Source of the DNA: Methanoregula sp.
GTDB lineage: Archaea; Halobacteriota; Methanomicrobia; Methanomicrobiales; Methanospirillaceae
Reading direction: 5' to 3'
Assembly (NCBI RefSeq): GCF_028679125.1
Contig: NZ_JAJRCG010000003.1
Coordinates: 62,001 to 126,000 of the forward strand
Length of the DNA stretch: 64,000 nt
Positions 32,258 through 41,288 of the stretch are shown here, piece by piece. Within the stretch, counting starts at the first letter, position 1. Each line of letters starts with the position of its first letter. Below the pieces are notes generated by a model. That model was not told the origin of the DNA. It was given only the letters and a program-made list of their open reading frames with translations, and made no database searches. A program made the position numbers and the translations under genes.

Positions 32258-34531
32258 TTATGTTTTTTGCGGCATTCCTGATATTTTTCTATTCGCAGAA
32301 AGGTCAATGCCAATCCCACGCATACCGGCAACTTTTCCTTCATGAACAATCGGGACATGGTAGACCACGGTATCGAACGTACTCCCGTCTTTTCGCACTG
32401 CCGTGAATTCATGGGATACAGGAAAGTCTGATGGTTCCTGAATCTGAGCTTTCTTATAATTCTTCAGCACCCTGTCCCGGTCTTTCTGGTGGATCGTCTG
32501 CCATATATACAGGTCCTGCCGGAAATCCTCCTTTGACATACCATACATTTCCATTCCGCAGTTATTCACAAAGGTAAATTTTCCGGAAGCATCGCATTCC
32601 CAGACATTCTGGGGAAGCATCTCGGCAAGATTCCGGAACCTCTCCCCGTCGGCACGCAGGGAGTCTTCGGCATTTTTTTGTTTGGTGATATCAAGGAAAC
32701 TTTCAAGAAGGTATGTCCTGCTGTTGATGGAAACAAGAACTACGGTCTTGAGTACGGGTTTTCTCTCGCCCTTCGGTGTGCGTATGGTGCATTCAGTGCG
32801 GGTGATATCCAGATTCTTATCGGTGATTGGACAGGCTCCTTTCTCGGAAGGGCAGAACACCAGGTTGCACGGCGCACCGATGACGGCATTTTTTTCACAT
32901 CCGATCATCTCCAGTGCGGTTGAATTGATGTCAAAAATGGTATGCGTCCCGGGATCGATGATGGCTATCCCTGACTGGGTGGAGTTGAATATTTTCAGGA
33001 GATAATTTTCACTGTTCTTGATAATATCGTCAACTCTCTTACGCTCACTCTCCCGGAGTGCAGTATCCACGACATGCCGCTGGAGGGTAATTGACGCTGC
33101 CCGGGCATAAAGTTCGATGAGAGGGATAGTATCTATTGTCTCTCCTTCCGGAAGAATGAACAGGATATTTCCCAGGAGATTTCCCCTCCACGTGAGACCA
33201 ATCGAATAGAAATCCCCCAGGTTCAGTTCTGTTTCAATTTCTCTTGCGGTTTCTGGAGAAATCTGTTTAAAGGATGCATAATGAAGTCTTCCCGGAAGGT
33301 GGTAGAGTTTTCCGGATGCAAGAAGCTGTGTCAAACTGTCGTATGCCGGGGCATCATCCCAGGGAAAATTATTCTCCCGGCACCTGGTTACAAACGTCTC
33401 GGCATGGGTTCCGAAAACAGCCCGTTTTCTCAGTGTTTTTGTAACCGGGTCATAGTCATTCACATCAACAATTGCATGGGGCAGGAGATCCGTTAACCCG
33501 GTGCCGATTGCAGCATAGATGTCTGCATCCCATGGCAGTTCGGAGAATTCTTCGAGTTTTTTGGAGAAAAACTCCATCTGGGAGAGGTACAGGGTGAGTT
33601 TTTCCGTTGCTTCCTTGCGCTCTGTTATATCCGTACCAACGTTCTGGTATTCATAAACCGCGCCGGTCCCATCATGTAATGCACGAATAGTCCAGAGACA
33701 CCATCTTGTCCGACCGGCATAATCAACAATACGGACTTCACTGGTTGCCACCGGGATTCCGGTTTTGAGAAGGGAGATCAGCCGGTCCACTTTTGCCTGA
33801 TCATCCCCGAAAATAAAGGGCAGGGCTGAGGTACCGGTGAGAGCCTCCGCAGTAGTTCCGAGAAACCGGGCAAAAGATTCATTCACAAAGGTGATTGTCC
33901 CATCAGGTCTGACCCGGTTGATGAACTCGGTCTGGTCTTCCACGATTCCCCGGTACCGGGCTTCATTTGCTACCAGTTCGAGCTGATATTTCTTTTCCCG
34001 GGTAATATCCTCCATGATGATGGTTACGCCCTTACGTCCATCATCAAAAACAGTTCCGATACTTTTGATCTTGAAATACCATTCTCCCGTTTCCTTTTCT
34101 ACCCGTACTTCTTTTATCTTCCCGTCATCAGCAATGAGATCGGAAAATATCTCGTGGAGATTTACGTTGCGGATGGCATTGCACGGAATAGTGATGATAT
34201 GTCTGCCCGTCACGTCCTCTCGTTTTAACTCGAAGAACTGGAGAAAATTGTCATTAAAAAAAATTACTTCATTATTTTCATTCAGGGTGATGGAGAGATC
34301 GGATGACATGTCCAGCATGGCTGAAATAGGTATCCGGTGCGACAGGAAAAATACCCGGGCCGTGCCATAGGTCCGGCTTTCAACCTGTCCGGAGATCAGG
34401 AGAATTTCCAGATATTTTGCAAGAGAATTCCTGTTCATCTTCAGCTGCGATGCAATATCGGAGATTGTCATCCCGCGGGTATGTGTTTTCAGGATAGCTC
34501 TGATTCGGGAGATCTTTTCTTCTTCAAGCAT
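32258..34531 (-). CDS. HTH-PAS-GAF one-component sensor regulator
   Basis: This 757-residue protein has no kinase or receiver domain. An N-terminal winged helix (about 5-60: GMTISDIASQLKMNRNSLAK) leads into PAS domains: about 70-180 (MLDMSSDLSITLNENNEVIF), 185-310 (RYRGIVEDQTEFINRVRPDG), a GAF-like part around 330-500 (WDADIYAAIGTGLTDLLPH), and more PAS at 510-750 (ENYLLKIFNSTQSGIAIID; FRNLAEMLPQNVWECDASG). This is a common archaeal design where ligand or redox sensing in PAS/GAF controls DNA binding directly. It is transcribed leftward within the inverted-repeat segment. Confidence 0.85.
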   Translation of the reverse strand: MLEEEKISRIRAILKTHTRGMTISDIASQLKMNRNSLAKYLEILLISGQVESRTYGTARVFFLSHRIPISAMLDMSSDLSITLNENNEVIFFNDNFLQFFELKREDVTGRHIITIPCNAIRNVNLHEIFSDLIADDGKIKEVRVEKETGEWYFKIKSIGTVFDDGRKGVTIIMEDITREKKYQLELVANEARYRGIVEDQTEFINRVRPDGTITFVNESFARFLGTTAEALTGTSALPFIFGDDQAKVDRLISLLKTGIPVATSEVRIVDYAGRTRWCLWTIRALHDGTGAVYEYQNVGTDITERKEATEKLTLYLSQMEFFSKKLEEFSELPWDADIYAAIGTGLTDLLPHAIVDVNDYDPVTKTLRKRAVFGTHAETFVTRCRENNFPWDDAPAYDSLTQLLASGKLYHLPGRLHYASFKQISPETAREIETELNLGDFYSIGLTWRGNLLGNILFILPEGETIDTIPLIELYARAASITLQRHVVDTALRESERKRVDDIIKNSENYLLKIFNSTQSGIAIIDPGTHTIFDINSTALEMIGCEKNAVIGAPCNLVFCPSEKGACPITDKNLDITRTECTIRTPKGERKPVLKTVVLVSINSRTYLLESFLDITKQKNAEDSLRADGERFRNLAEMLPQNVWECDASGKFTFVNNCGMEMYGMSKEDFRQDLYIWQTIHQKDRDRVLKNYKKAQIQEPSDFPVSHEFTAVRKDGSTFDTVVYHVPIVHEGKVAGMRGIGIDLSANRKISGMPQKT

Positions 34532-34836
34532 ATGAGGACCAGGGATTCCACGTATGGGCTACGGGAGTAGAGAGCCCGAACGATTTTGCACGTTTTTACC
34601 ATTTATTTTATGACCGGTTGATAATGCACACGTATTATTAAAGTATAATCTTTTTCCCGTCATCAAATTATAAAGATTTGCTCATCATCTATGTTGTGCA
34701 CTTTATAATTGCAGCCATGAAAGCATTTCAGGTATGCAACCATTTATTGCAAAAAAATATAATCTCATTTATTTTACTATATTTTATCCACGGTATGAGA
34801 GACGGATCTCAAGGACCGTGGAGGGGGGAAAATGAC
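34532..34836. other. Divergent promoter region inside the inverted-repeat segment
   Basis: About 305 bases between the leftward sensor regulator and the rightward TPR gene. The sequence is A/T-rich (for example TTATTAAAGTATAATC near 34635) and should hold the promoters of both, so the sensor may act on its neighbour. A longer frame of the TPR gene enters here, but I do not favour it. Confidence 0.45.
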
Positions 34837-35196
34837 ATGCGTGGAGTTCATGAAGGCAGGTTTGAGATAGAATCCCAGACGGATCCCTGGATTAAGTACG
34901 GCGATGAACTGTTGATCATGGGGCAGGTTGTAAAGGCGCTTGAATACTATGATCGGGCACTGAAAGGCTCGTCAAAGTATACCCAGACGCGTGCATGGCA
35001 GAGCAAAGCAAATGCCCTTGATGCGATGGGCAAGTATAACGATGCAATCGAATGTTATGACAGTGCGCTGAGCTGCGATCCGGAAGATGCTGAATGCTGG
35101 TTCAATAAAGGTATTCTCCTCAAGAAGATGGGGCAGGAAAATGAAGGTGCGACCTGCATCCATAAGGCAATCCATTTCGCCATGGGACACCAGTAA
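34837..35196 (+). CDS. Short TPR protein
   Basis: The clear gene begins at MRGVHEG (ATG 34837) with GAGGGGGG about ten bases upstream, giving 119 residues. It holds two to three TPR units: KYGDELLIMGQVVKALEYYD, AWQSKANALDAMGKYNDAIE, and WFNKGILLKKMGQENEGATC. TPRs bind partner proteins. The frame stays open upstream to 34678, but the extra part looks like a membrane/hydrophobic random reading and is not supported. Its closeness to the divergent sensor regulator suggests a linked role. Confidence 0.75.
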   Translation: MRGVHEGRFEIESQTDPWIKYGDELLIMGQVVKALEYYDRALKGSSKYTQTRAWQSKANALDAMGKYNDAIECYDSALSCDPEDAECWFNKGILLKKMGQENEGATCIHKAIHFAMGHQ

Positions 35197-35708
35197 TCTC
35201 ATAACGGAAATCTCTTTTTTTTACACGCAAGGCTCACGTGTGCGCCGGTTTTTCGGGGAATGAAAGAAGGAAAAAACTATTGACGTTCACAAATGCCATG
35301 CATCATTGGGTGGCAAAGAATTATTTTCCCTCCGGTTTTACGATAATATACCCTCACTATGGGTGAGGTGTTATAAATCAGAGGTATGCCGGGACATAAT
35401 GTGATGTCATGAAATCTCTCATCCGAATGCGGAAGACCGGTACCGCACAATTCGACAACAACGGGGGTTTCCCACCCCCGAACTATATTCTGGTTCGTGT
35501 TGCATTCTGTAAGTTATTCGGTATTTTCCTGGATCCAGTACTTTACTAAATTTTAGCCCGAACTAAAGAAAAGCTAAGATCTAAACCGGCAGTGGGCACC
35601 GGATATGATCACTATAGGGTAAAAAAGCCAGCCGGATATTCAAACATCTTCCGGAAACCGTGCGATCCGGTACCTACTGACTATCATCTCGTTCCTGCAC
35701 AAGAATAT
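35197..35708. other. Gap beside the inverted repeat
   Basis: No gene seen in these 512 bases. It carries a T-rich tract after the TPR stop (35214-35222) and GGTGAGGTG strings. Bases 35450-35480 contain ACGGGGGTTTCCCACCCCC. Otherwise I see nothing that stands out. Confidence 0.5.
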
Positions 35709-36110
35709 CAGGGTTGCTGACTATCCTCTATTCACAGAGTGTATTTCAGGGACGTACGGTATTCCGTCAATTAGTCTTGATTAAGGTATTCTAGAGCATT
35801 TTTTTTGAGCCAGACTCTGCTGAAAAAATTTCAATCGCGATCATGATGTGTTAGTTGATGAGGCTACAATCGGGCAATTATGCTACAAAATGCATGTACA
35901 TGCTACAAAATTTTTTGATTTGCCGGCGTGAGAGGGTTTGCCGATCAAACGGACCCTGCCTGAAAAATTTTAAAAAGGGGCTGAGGGTGTGATTGAAAAT
36001 TTTTGCGGAAGATCGATTGCGATGCTGATACTTGAGTAACTATTCGTTCAGGTTTTTGGCTGGTAGTGTACATTGCCTCGATTCACAAAAAAATTATGAG
36101 AAAAGTACTG
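35709..36110 (-). repeat. Inverted repeat, copy B (empty site)
   Basis: About 402 bases that are the reverse complement of copy A without the MITE. The inner end is at GGGTTGCTGACTATCC and the outer end at AAAAGTACTG. The 12-bp palindrome GCATGTACATGC is at 35892-35903, with the same TGTAGC triplet on the other strand. Where copy A holds the 333-bp insertion, copy B has only a short T/A run at about 35823-35832. The two copies are about equally divergent along their length, so the duplication is not recent. Confidence 0.85.
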
Positions 36111-36326
36111 GGATCGTTCCGGGTATGAAAATTGTTGACCCGTTTCAGGTCAGGACAAAATAACCCCTATTGTGCTCAGTTCTGATTTTTTTAATTGTAC
36201 ATTCAAACGCGCATTTCCTTTTATGCCGTCAACCCCTTTTTGAACCGAAGAATCATGATAAAAACGTTCTCGAAAGATAATGGCTGACTGAGATCCTGAC
36301 AGGAAGGATGCTGGTACTTACCATTT

Positions 36327-39300
36327 TTAGGAATTGTCAGAACGGTACTGCCGCTTTGGTACGACCATCTCAAACCGTGCTCCTTTACCTGCGATCCCGT
36401 TTTCCCTGAGGGTGATACCAGTCAGGGAAAGAATTTCCCGGATGAGGAACAACCCCAGACCGGAATTTTTCCCGAATCCCTGGTCGAAGATCCGTTCTTT
36501 TTCCTCTTCAGGAACGCCAACGCCATTGTCCTCCCAGAGAATAACCAGATCTCCGCCAGAGGAATGCGCTGAAACTGCAATGTGGGTTGCCTGTCTTCCG
36601 TGACGGAGGGAGTTGTCCAGAAGATTGGAAAAGATCGTTTCCAGCATGGGATCGGCAAATACCCAGATGTCTTGTACGTCAGCATCAAGGGTCATCGTTG
36701 CTGGTACGTTTATGCGGGAAATGACCGTATCCAGTTTGATCCACTGCGGTTCTTTGGCGCCAAGATCATGATAGATCCGGTTAAATTCGATTTGTGACTG
36801 GATCTCCGTGATTGCAGTTCTGATTTTTTCCAGGTACACTATAAGTTCTGGATCCTGTGCTCGCATCTTTGCAAGTTCAAGGTACCCGTAAATTGAGGTA
36901 ACTTTGTTCAGGACATCGTGTCGCGTGATGCCGGAAAGCAGACCCAGCTGGCGGTTCGCACGATGAAGTGCTTCTTCTGCCACTTTGCGTTCGGTGATAT
37001 CATGGTTTACGCCATGAGTCTTGATAGTCCGGCCATCAGCATCTTTGGTGATCCCGACACACATCTCGATATACCGGATCTTTCCATCCCCGCGGATAAT
37101 CCGGTATTCCCTCCGTGATACGTAATCCGCGTCCGGTGACGTCCGGGTTTTTTCATCTTCCTCAGCAAGGATATGGCGATCATCCGGATGAACCAGATCC
37201 CGGATATAGGCTTCTGCGGTCATCTGACGGATGCCTTTACCATTAACATCCGTACCATACAGCATTGAGAAACGGTCATCGAACGTCAGAATGCCTGTGC
37301 GGATATCGCATTCCCAGCTCGTAAGATTCGCCAGGTCCATTGCTTCTGCAAGCATTCGCTGGCTTTCCCGGAGTGCCACTTCCGTTGACTTACGCTCGGT
37401 GATATCCTCCATATGGACCATAATAAGATCCGGTGGAACGAAAGCCGCGTTGATATGGACATACTTTCCCGGCATGAAATGCTCTGATTCCAGATCCATA
37501 GTGACAACGTTCTTTTCTGAAATGCATTGCGCGATCTCGTCAATGAATCCGGGCTGGTCTGCATAGATCTCAGATGCGGTCTTTTGCAGGTAATCACTCG
37601 ATCGTCCACCGGAAATGAGTTCTGCTTTCCTGTTACAGTCAACGAGGATGAAATCGTTGTCCCGTTGTTGCCACGTGAAAATAGCAAGGGGATTATTCTG
37701 GTACTGCTGACGGAACCGGGTTTCACTTTCCTGCAACGCGGCCTGCATTGCTTTTTCTTCAGTAACATCGCGGCCAACGGATTGGTATTCGGTTACCGTC
37801 CCGGATGCATCAAAGATAGCACGATCACTCCACCACTGCCACCGGATTGTCCCGTCAGGCATTATGATCCGGTGTTCTATACTGTCGACCGGGTGGGCCG
37901 GATGTAATGAGGCAAAGAATTGTTTGACCCGATCCTTATCATCAGCAGGGATCTTTGGCCGGAACCGTTTACCGAGAGTTGTTTCACGATCCAGGCTGAA
38001 ATACCGGCAGTATGCCTCATTGACAAATACAAGCGTGCCATCCGGTCGGAACCGGGTGATAAATTCAGTCTGGTCCTCGACCACGTTCCGGTACTTCTTC
38101 TCGCTTTCTGCAAGCAGTTCCTGGCTTTTTGTCAGGTTATCATAATTCTGCCGGATCTCTTTCTCGCTGGCGGCCAGCTGCTCGTATGCAGCGTGAAGTT
38201 CCTCGCTGCGGCGTGCAATCTCCTCTTCTGCGTCTTTGCGATCCGATATATCCGAACACATTGCAAATGATCCCCGGAATGTGCCGTCCGGGTCCACAAA
38301 GGGAGTTGCCGATACCTGCATCCATCGGATCTCACCATCTTTTGTCATGTAACGGCGCTCGTACCGGGTGCTTTTCCCGTTCCGGCACGCGGTTATCCGT
38401 GAGGAATTTGCCGGGATATCCTCTGCTGCCATGAATGACGCAATGGGTTGTCCGGTCATCTCTTCCGGAGTGCAGCCGTGCATCTCTGCCATTCTCCGGT
38501 TGACATAAAGTATCGTGAACTTCTCATCCAGCTGGAAGATGCCTTCGTCCGTGGTCTCGACGATGCAGCGATACCGCTCCTCGCTCTCGCGCAATGCCAG
38601 CTCTGTTCTTTTCTGTTCTGTAATATCGATGGAAACCCCCAGCACGGCCTGCTGATTGTAGCCAATGGTGATAAAAGGGACCTTGGTTGTCTGGAAGATA
38701 CGGCGGTTTCCGGAGGTACTGATACGGAAATCCTCCGGGATATATTTGATTTTTCCTGTGGTTATGACTTCGCGATCGTCTTCGAGCATGTACCGGAGTT
38801 CGTCAGCATCCTTGTGGAAGTGTGCCTGTGATTTTCCAATGAGCTCGGCAGCTGTTGTCCTGTACATATTTGCCATAGCCTGGTTCGCGAGCAGGAAATT
38901 CCCATTTGCATCTTTTGCAAAGATCATGTGGGGGACCAGATCAATGATCTGCCTGAGTTGTGCCTCGTTCTGTTTCAGTGAATTTTCTGCGCGCCTGCGC
39001 ATGACGGCGTAGCGGATCTTATTTGAGAGCTCGGCAAACAGGCTTTTGGGCTCCCCGCCTTTCTGGATGTAGAAATCTGCGCCCTCATTCAGGGCCTGGA
39101 TAACGATCTCCTCACGCCCCCGCCCGGTGAAAAGGATGAACGGGATAGTATTTTTGGAAGTCCGTATCGTTTTTAAGAAGGCGATGCCATCCATTTCCGG
39201 CATCTGGTAATCGGAAATAACGGCATCGTACTCTTTTGTATCCAGCAGTACGCGTGCCGCCGTTGCAGAGGAGATGGTATCAACGATGAACTCCCCGCTC

Positions 39301-39368
39301 TGTTCAAGGAAAAGTTTGCCGATGTCGAGCAGGGTGGGTTCATCGTCAACATACAGAATATGATACAT
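36327..39368 (-). CDS. Receiver-multi-PAS histidine kinase
   Basis: This 1013-residue hybrid sensor begins with a receiver domain (residues 3-120, phosphoacceptor Asp about 53 in AVISDYQMPEMDG). It carries about five PAS/PAC units (for example LRQIIDLVPHMIFAKDANGN; RYRCIVETTDEGIFQLDEKF; KYRNVVEDQTEFITRFRPDG; QNNPLAIFTWQQRDNDFILV) and ends in the archaeal-type kinase core. The H-box is SGITRHDVLNKV with His at about 812, and the ATP-binding domain shows FSNLLDNSLRHG and GDLVILWEDNGVGVP. It has no membrane helices, so it is cytosolic. The receiver at the N-terminus is typical of methanogen kinases. No response regulator lies beside it. Confidence 0.92.
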   Translation of the reverse strand: MYHILYVDDEPTLLDIGKLFLEQSGEFIVDTISSATAARVLLDTKEYDAVISDYQMPEMDGIAFLKTIRTSKNTIPFILFTGRGREEIVIQALNEGADFYIQKGGEPKSLFAELSNKIRYAVMRRRAENSLKQNEAQLRQIIDLVPHMIFAKDANGNFLLANQAMANMYRTTAAELIGKSQAHFHKDADELRYMLEDDREVITTGKIKYIPEDFRISTSGNRRIFQTTKVPFITIGYNQQAVLGVSIDITEQKRTELALRESEERYRCIVETTDEGIFQLDEKFTILYVNRRMAEMHGCTPEEMTGQPIASFMAAEDIPANSSRITACRNGKSTRYERRYMTKDGEIRWMQVSATPFVDPDGTFRGSFAMCSDISDRKDAEEEIARRSEELHAAYEQLAASEKEIRQNYDNLTKSQELLAESEKKYRNVVEDQTEFITRFRPDGTLVFVNEAYCRYFSLDRETTLGKRFRPKIPADDKDRVKQFFASLHPAHPVDSIEHRIIMPDGTIRWQWWSDRAIFDASGTVTEYQSVGRDVTEEKAMQAALQESETRFRQQYQNNPLAIFTWQQRDNDFILVDCNRKAELISGGRSSDYLQKTASEIYADQPGFIDEIAQCISEKNVVTMDLESEHFMPGKYVHINAAFVPPDLIMVHMEDITERKSTEVALRESQRMLAEAMDLANLTSWECDIRTGILTFDDRFSMLYGTDVNGKGIRQMTAEAYIRDLVHPDDRHILAEEDEKTRTSPDADYVSRREYRIIRGDGKIRYIEMCVGITKDADGRTIKTHGVNHDITERKVAEEALHRANRQLGLLSGITRHDVLNKVTSIYGYLELAKMRAQDPELIVYLEKIRTAITEIQSQIEFNRIYHDLGAKEPQWIKLDTVISRINVPATMTLDADVQDIWVFADPMLETIFSNLLDNSLRHGRQATHIAVSAHSSGGDLVILWEDNGVGVPEEEKERIFDQGFGKNSGLGLFLIREILSLTGITLRENGIAGKGARFEMVVPKRQYRSDNS

Positions 39369-39748
39369 GGGACAATGGCCTGATGCTGTATTTTATATGT
39401 TCTTGAAACCTTTGTTATTTTCGATCCGGGCAACTGCACGAAATACCCTACTGCTCTGTGTGTATAATGAATGATAACCCGTTGGACGGGATGTGTCCTG
39501 CTTTTTGGAAACTCCCGTGTCGATGCACGTGGTCTGATCGTACCTGTCTGAAATGAGTTGATTTCATGTGAAATTTTTTCACGCCAAAGATTTTTTAGAT
39601 AAATTCCAGGGACTTCATGAAAAATCCGGAATTTTTCCGGCTGATAACAAAAAAAATTTGAAAATTTTTTAGATTTTTAAAAAGCGCGGAGATTTTATTT
39701 AAGAAAACGTTTCGGATAAAAAAATGAGCAAGACAACGTCCCGTTGGC
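39369..39748. other. A/T-rich gap upstream of the kinase
   Basis: A 380-bp interval containing A/T runs such as TTTTTTAGATTTTTAAAAAG around 39660-39685. It may hold the kinase promoter, which would read leftward. No gene is supported, and no strong hairpin was noticed. Confidence 0.45.
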
Positions 39749-39886
39749 TCACTTGAGTTTTTTCTCAAGTTTCTTGAGCTTCTTCTTTGCGCTTTCGCTA
39801 CCCGACGCTGCCTGCTTCGAGAGCTCTTCTGCCTTGACCTTCTTTGCCTGGTTCAGTTTCGTCATCTGTTTCTTACTTGTCGGCAT
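39749..39886 (-). CDS. Lysine-rich 45-residue protein
   Basis: This very short gene is clear from its signals. The ATG at 39886 follows GAGGTGAT at ideal spacing, the best ribosome-binding site in this area, and the frame is open to TGA at 39749. The 45 residues are almost all Lys, Ala, Glu, Gln, Ser and Leu (MPTSKKQMTKLNQAKKVKAE at the start, KKKLKKLEKKLK at the end) and look like one or two amphipathic, coiled-coil helices with about 16 Lys. No family is known to me. A nucleic-acid-binding or chromatin-associated role is an inference from charge. It stands alone between the kinase and the thioesterase. Confidence 0.8.
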   Translation of the reverse strand: MPTSKKQMTKLNQAKKVKAEELSKQAASGSESAKKKLKKLEKKLK

Positions 39887-40082
39887 ACAATCACCTCGCT
39901 ACGTCTTTGAATGATTCTATTTATCTTTTTTCCCTCTTAAAATATTCCTGTATCGCTGTAATAATCTGAAACTTCAAATAAACGAAAAAATGACCTGTGA
40001 TTCCCACAGACTTCCGGAAAAACGATTGCCTGTTCCATTCGTCATGGGATATTTTTAAAATAATTGTTACAAAAGAAAAAGA

Positions 40083-40493
40083 TCATACCCGGAATGCCAC
40101 GCCAGTGAACTCCGCAACGGTGCGGTCTCCGGCATAAATTATCACCCGGAACGTGTCAGTAGTACCATTGTCTTTCACCCGCTCGGCAATGGCAACAAGA
40201 TCGCCCGTTGCCGGAGCGAGATAATGGATGCTGATCGAGATGGCGGTCCGGTGTATGCCGCCACAGTTCGAGGCAATCCCGAAGGCCTGGTCTGCGAGCG
40301 CGAAGATTGCCCCGCCGTGTGCTGCGCCGGATGGGTTCAGTTTACCCGTACAGTTCATCGTGACACGGGCATACCCGTCGCGGGCCTCGGTGATCACCAT
40401 GCCGAGCAGTCGGGCAAACTCGTTCTCATTGAATACTTGAATACATTCACGTGTATTCAGGTCTTCCGGGCGGGGATGGGGCATTGAGGTCAT
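40083..40493 (-). CDS. PaaI-family hotdog thioesterase
   Basis: This 136-residue protein has the hotdog helix and catalytic region NPSGAAHGGAIFALADQAFG (about 51-70), with His and Asp in the expected places, and strands IDYLAPA-like ISIHYLAPATGDL. It belongs to the PaaI/YbgC-type acyl-CoA thioesterases that hydrolyse phenylacetyl-CoA or related thioesters. Substrate is unknown. The gene next downstream of its stop is the Lys-rich protein. A methanogen may use such an enzyme to clear stray CoA thioesters. Confidence 0.9.
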   Translation of the reverse strand: MTSMPHPRPEDLNTRECIQVFNENEFARLLGMVITEARDGYARVTMNCTGKLNPSGAAHGGAIFALADQAFGIASNCGGIHRTAISISIHYLAPATGDLVAIAERVKDNGTTDTFRVIIYAGDRTVAEFTGVAFRV

Positions 40494-40523
40494 ATTAATC
40501 CAGACCTGACGTGATCCTGGCGA

Positions 40524-41222
40524 TCATTTGTATTTCTTCTGCGTGTAGGTGTATTTCCCGCTCTCGCCGCCATCGGAAACAATGGCCACCCACTCGTACA
40601 GGGACTGCATGGTGCCAAACTGCTTATAGCGCCGCATCGAGAATCCGACACTGAGCTTCCCGTCGAACTTTACTTTACCGAGATCTTTCATCCGCATTGC
40701 GATTTCAAGATCGTCCCCGGCATCGATGCAACGGTACATGCCTGCCTGTATGAACGCATCTTTCCGGAATGCGGTGTTGCAGCCCAGCGTGTAATAGAAT
40801 GTCCGGCTGTAGTAGCCGATCCGCGAGAATGTGTTGGCAAGCATGAGCGAGAAGCGGTTGTTCAAACCCTCTTCGATAGGGTACACGGGACCGTAGAGCT
40901 GGACAATGGCCGGGTTCCGGAAATCTTCGCCAATCCGTTTGACCCAGCCGGGCGGGATGATACAGTCCGCGTCCGTTGTGGCAATGATCTCTCCTTTTGC
41001 TGCATTGACCCCATCGTTCCGCGCACCGCCGACTTTTTTGCTGGTCTGGGTGAAGACCTTGTCGGCATATTTTTTCGCGATCTCGCAGGTCGCATCTTTC
41101 GACCCGCCATCCACCACGATGATCTCGTACTCGCTTCGCGGGATGTTCTGGTGGGAGAGCGAGACCAGGCACTGCGCAATATTCTCCTCTTCATTGAATG
41201 TCGGGATAACGACAGATATCAT
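40524..41222 (-). CDS. Family 2 glycosyltransferase
   Basis: The 232-residue GT-A enzyme starts MISVVIPTFNEEENIAQCL, has SEYEIIVVDGGSKDATCEIA and the DxD-like motif TTDADCIIPPGW (about 88-99), and ends with acceptor-side elements (RCIDAGDDLEIAMRM, about 160-175). It would transfer a sugar from a nucleotide donor to a lipid or protein acceptor. No membrane helix is obvious. It lies 66 nt after the FAD oxidoreductase gene on the same strand, so the two may form a surface-polysaccharide or lipid operon. Confidence 0.92.
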   Translation of the reverse strand: MISVVIPTFNEEENIAQCLVSLSHQNIPRSEYEIIVVDGGSKDATCEIAKKYADKVFTQTSKKVGGARNDGVNAAKGEIIATTDADCIIPPGWVKRIGEDFRNPAIVQLYGPVYPIEEGLNNRFSLMLANTFSRIGYYSRTFYYTLGCNTAFRKDAFIQAGMYRCIDAGDDLEIAMRMKDLGKVKFDGKLSVGFSMRRYKQFGTMQSLYEWVAIVSDGGESGKYTYTQKKYK

Positions 41223-41288
41223 CAGGTTTTCAGGACTCCTTGTTCATTTTTGGGTCTGGCGGATAATAAGCGTGATGCAGAAGTACAT

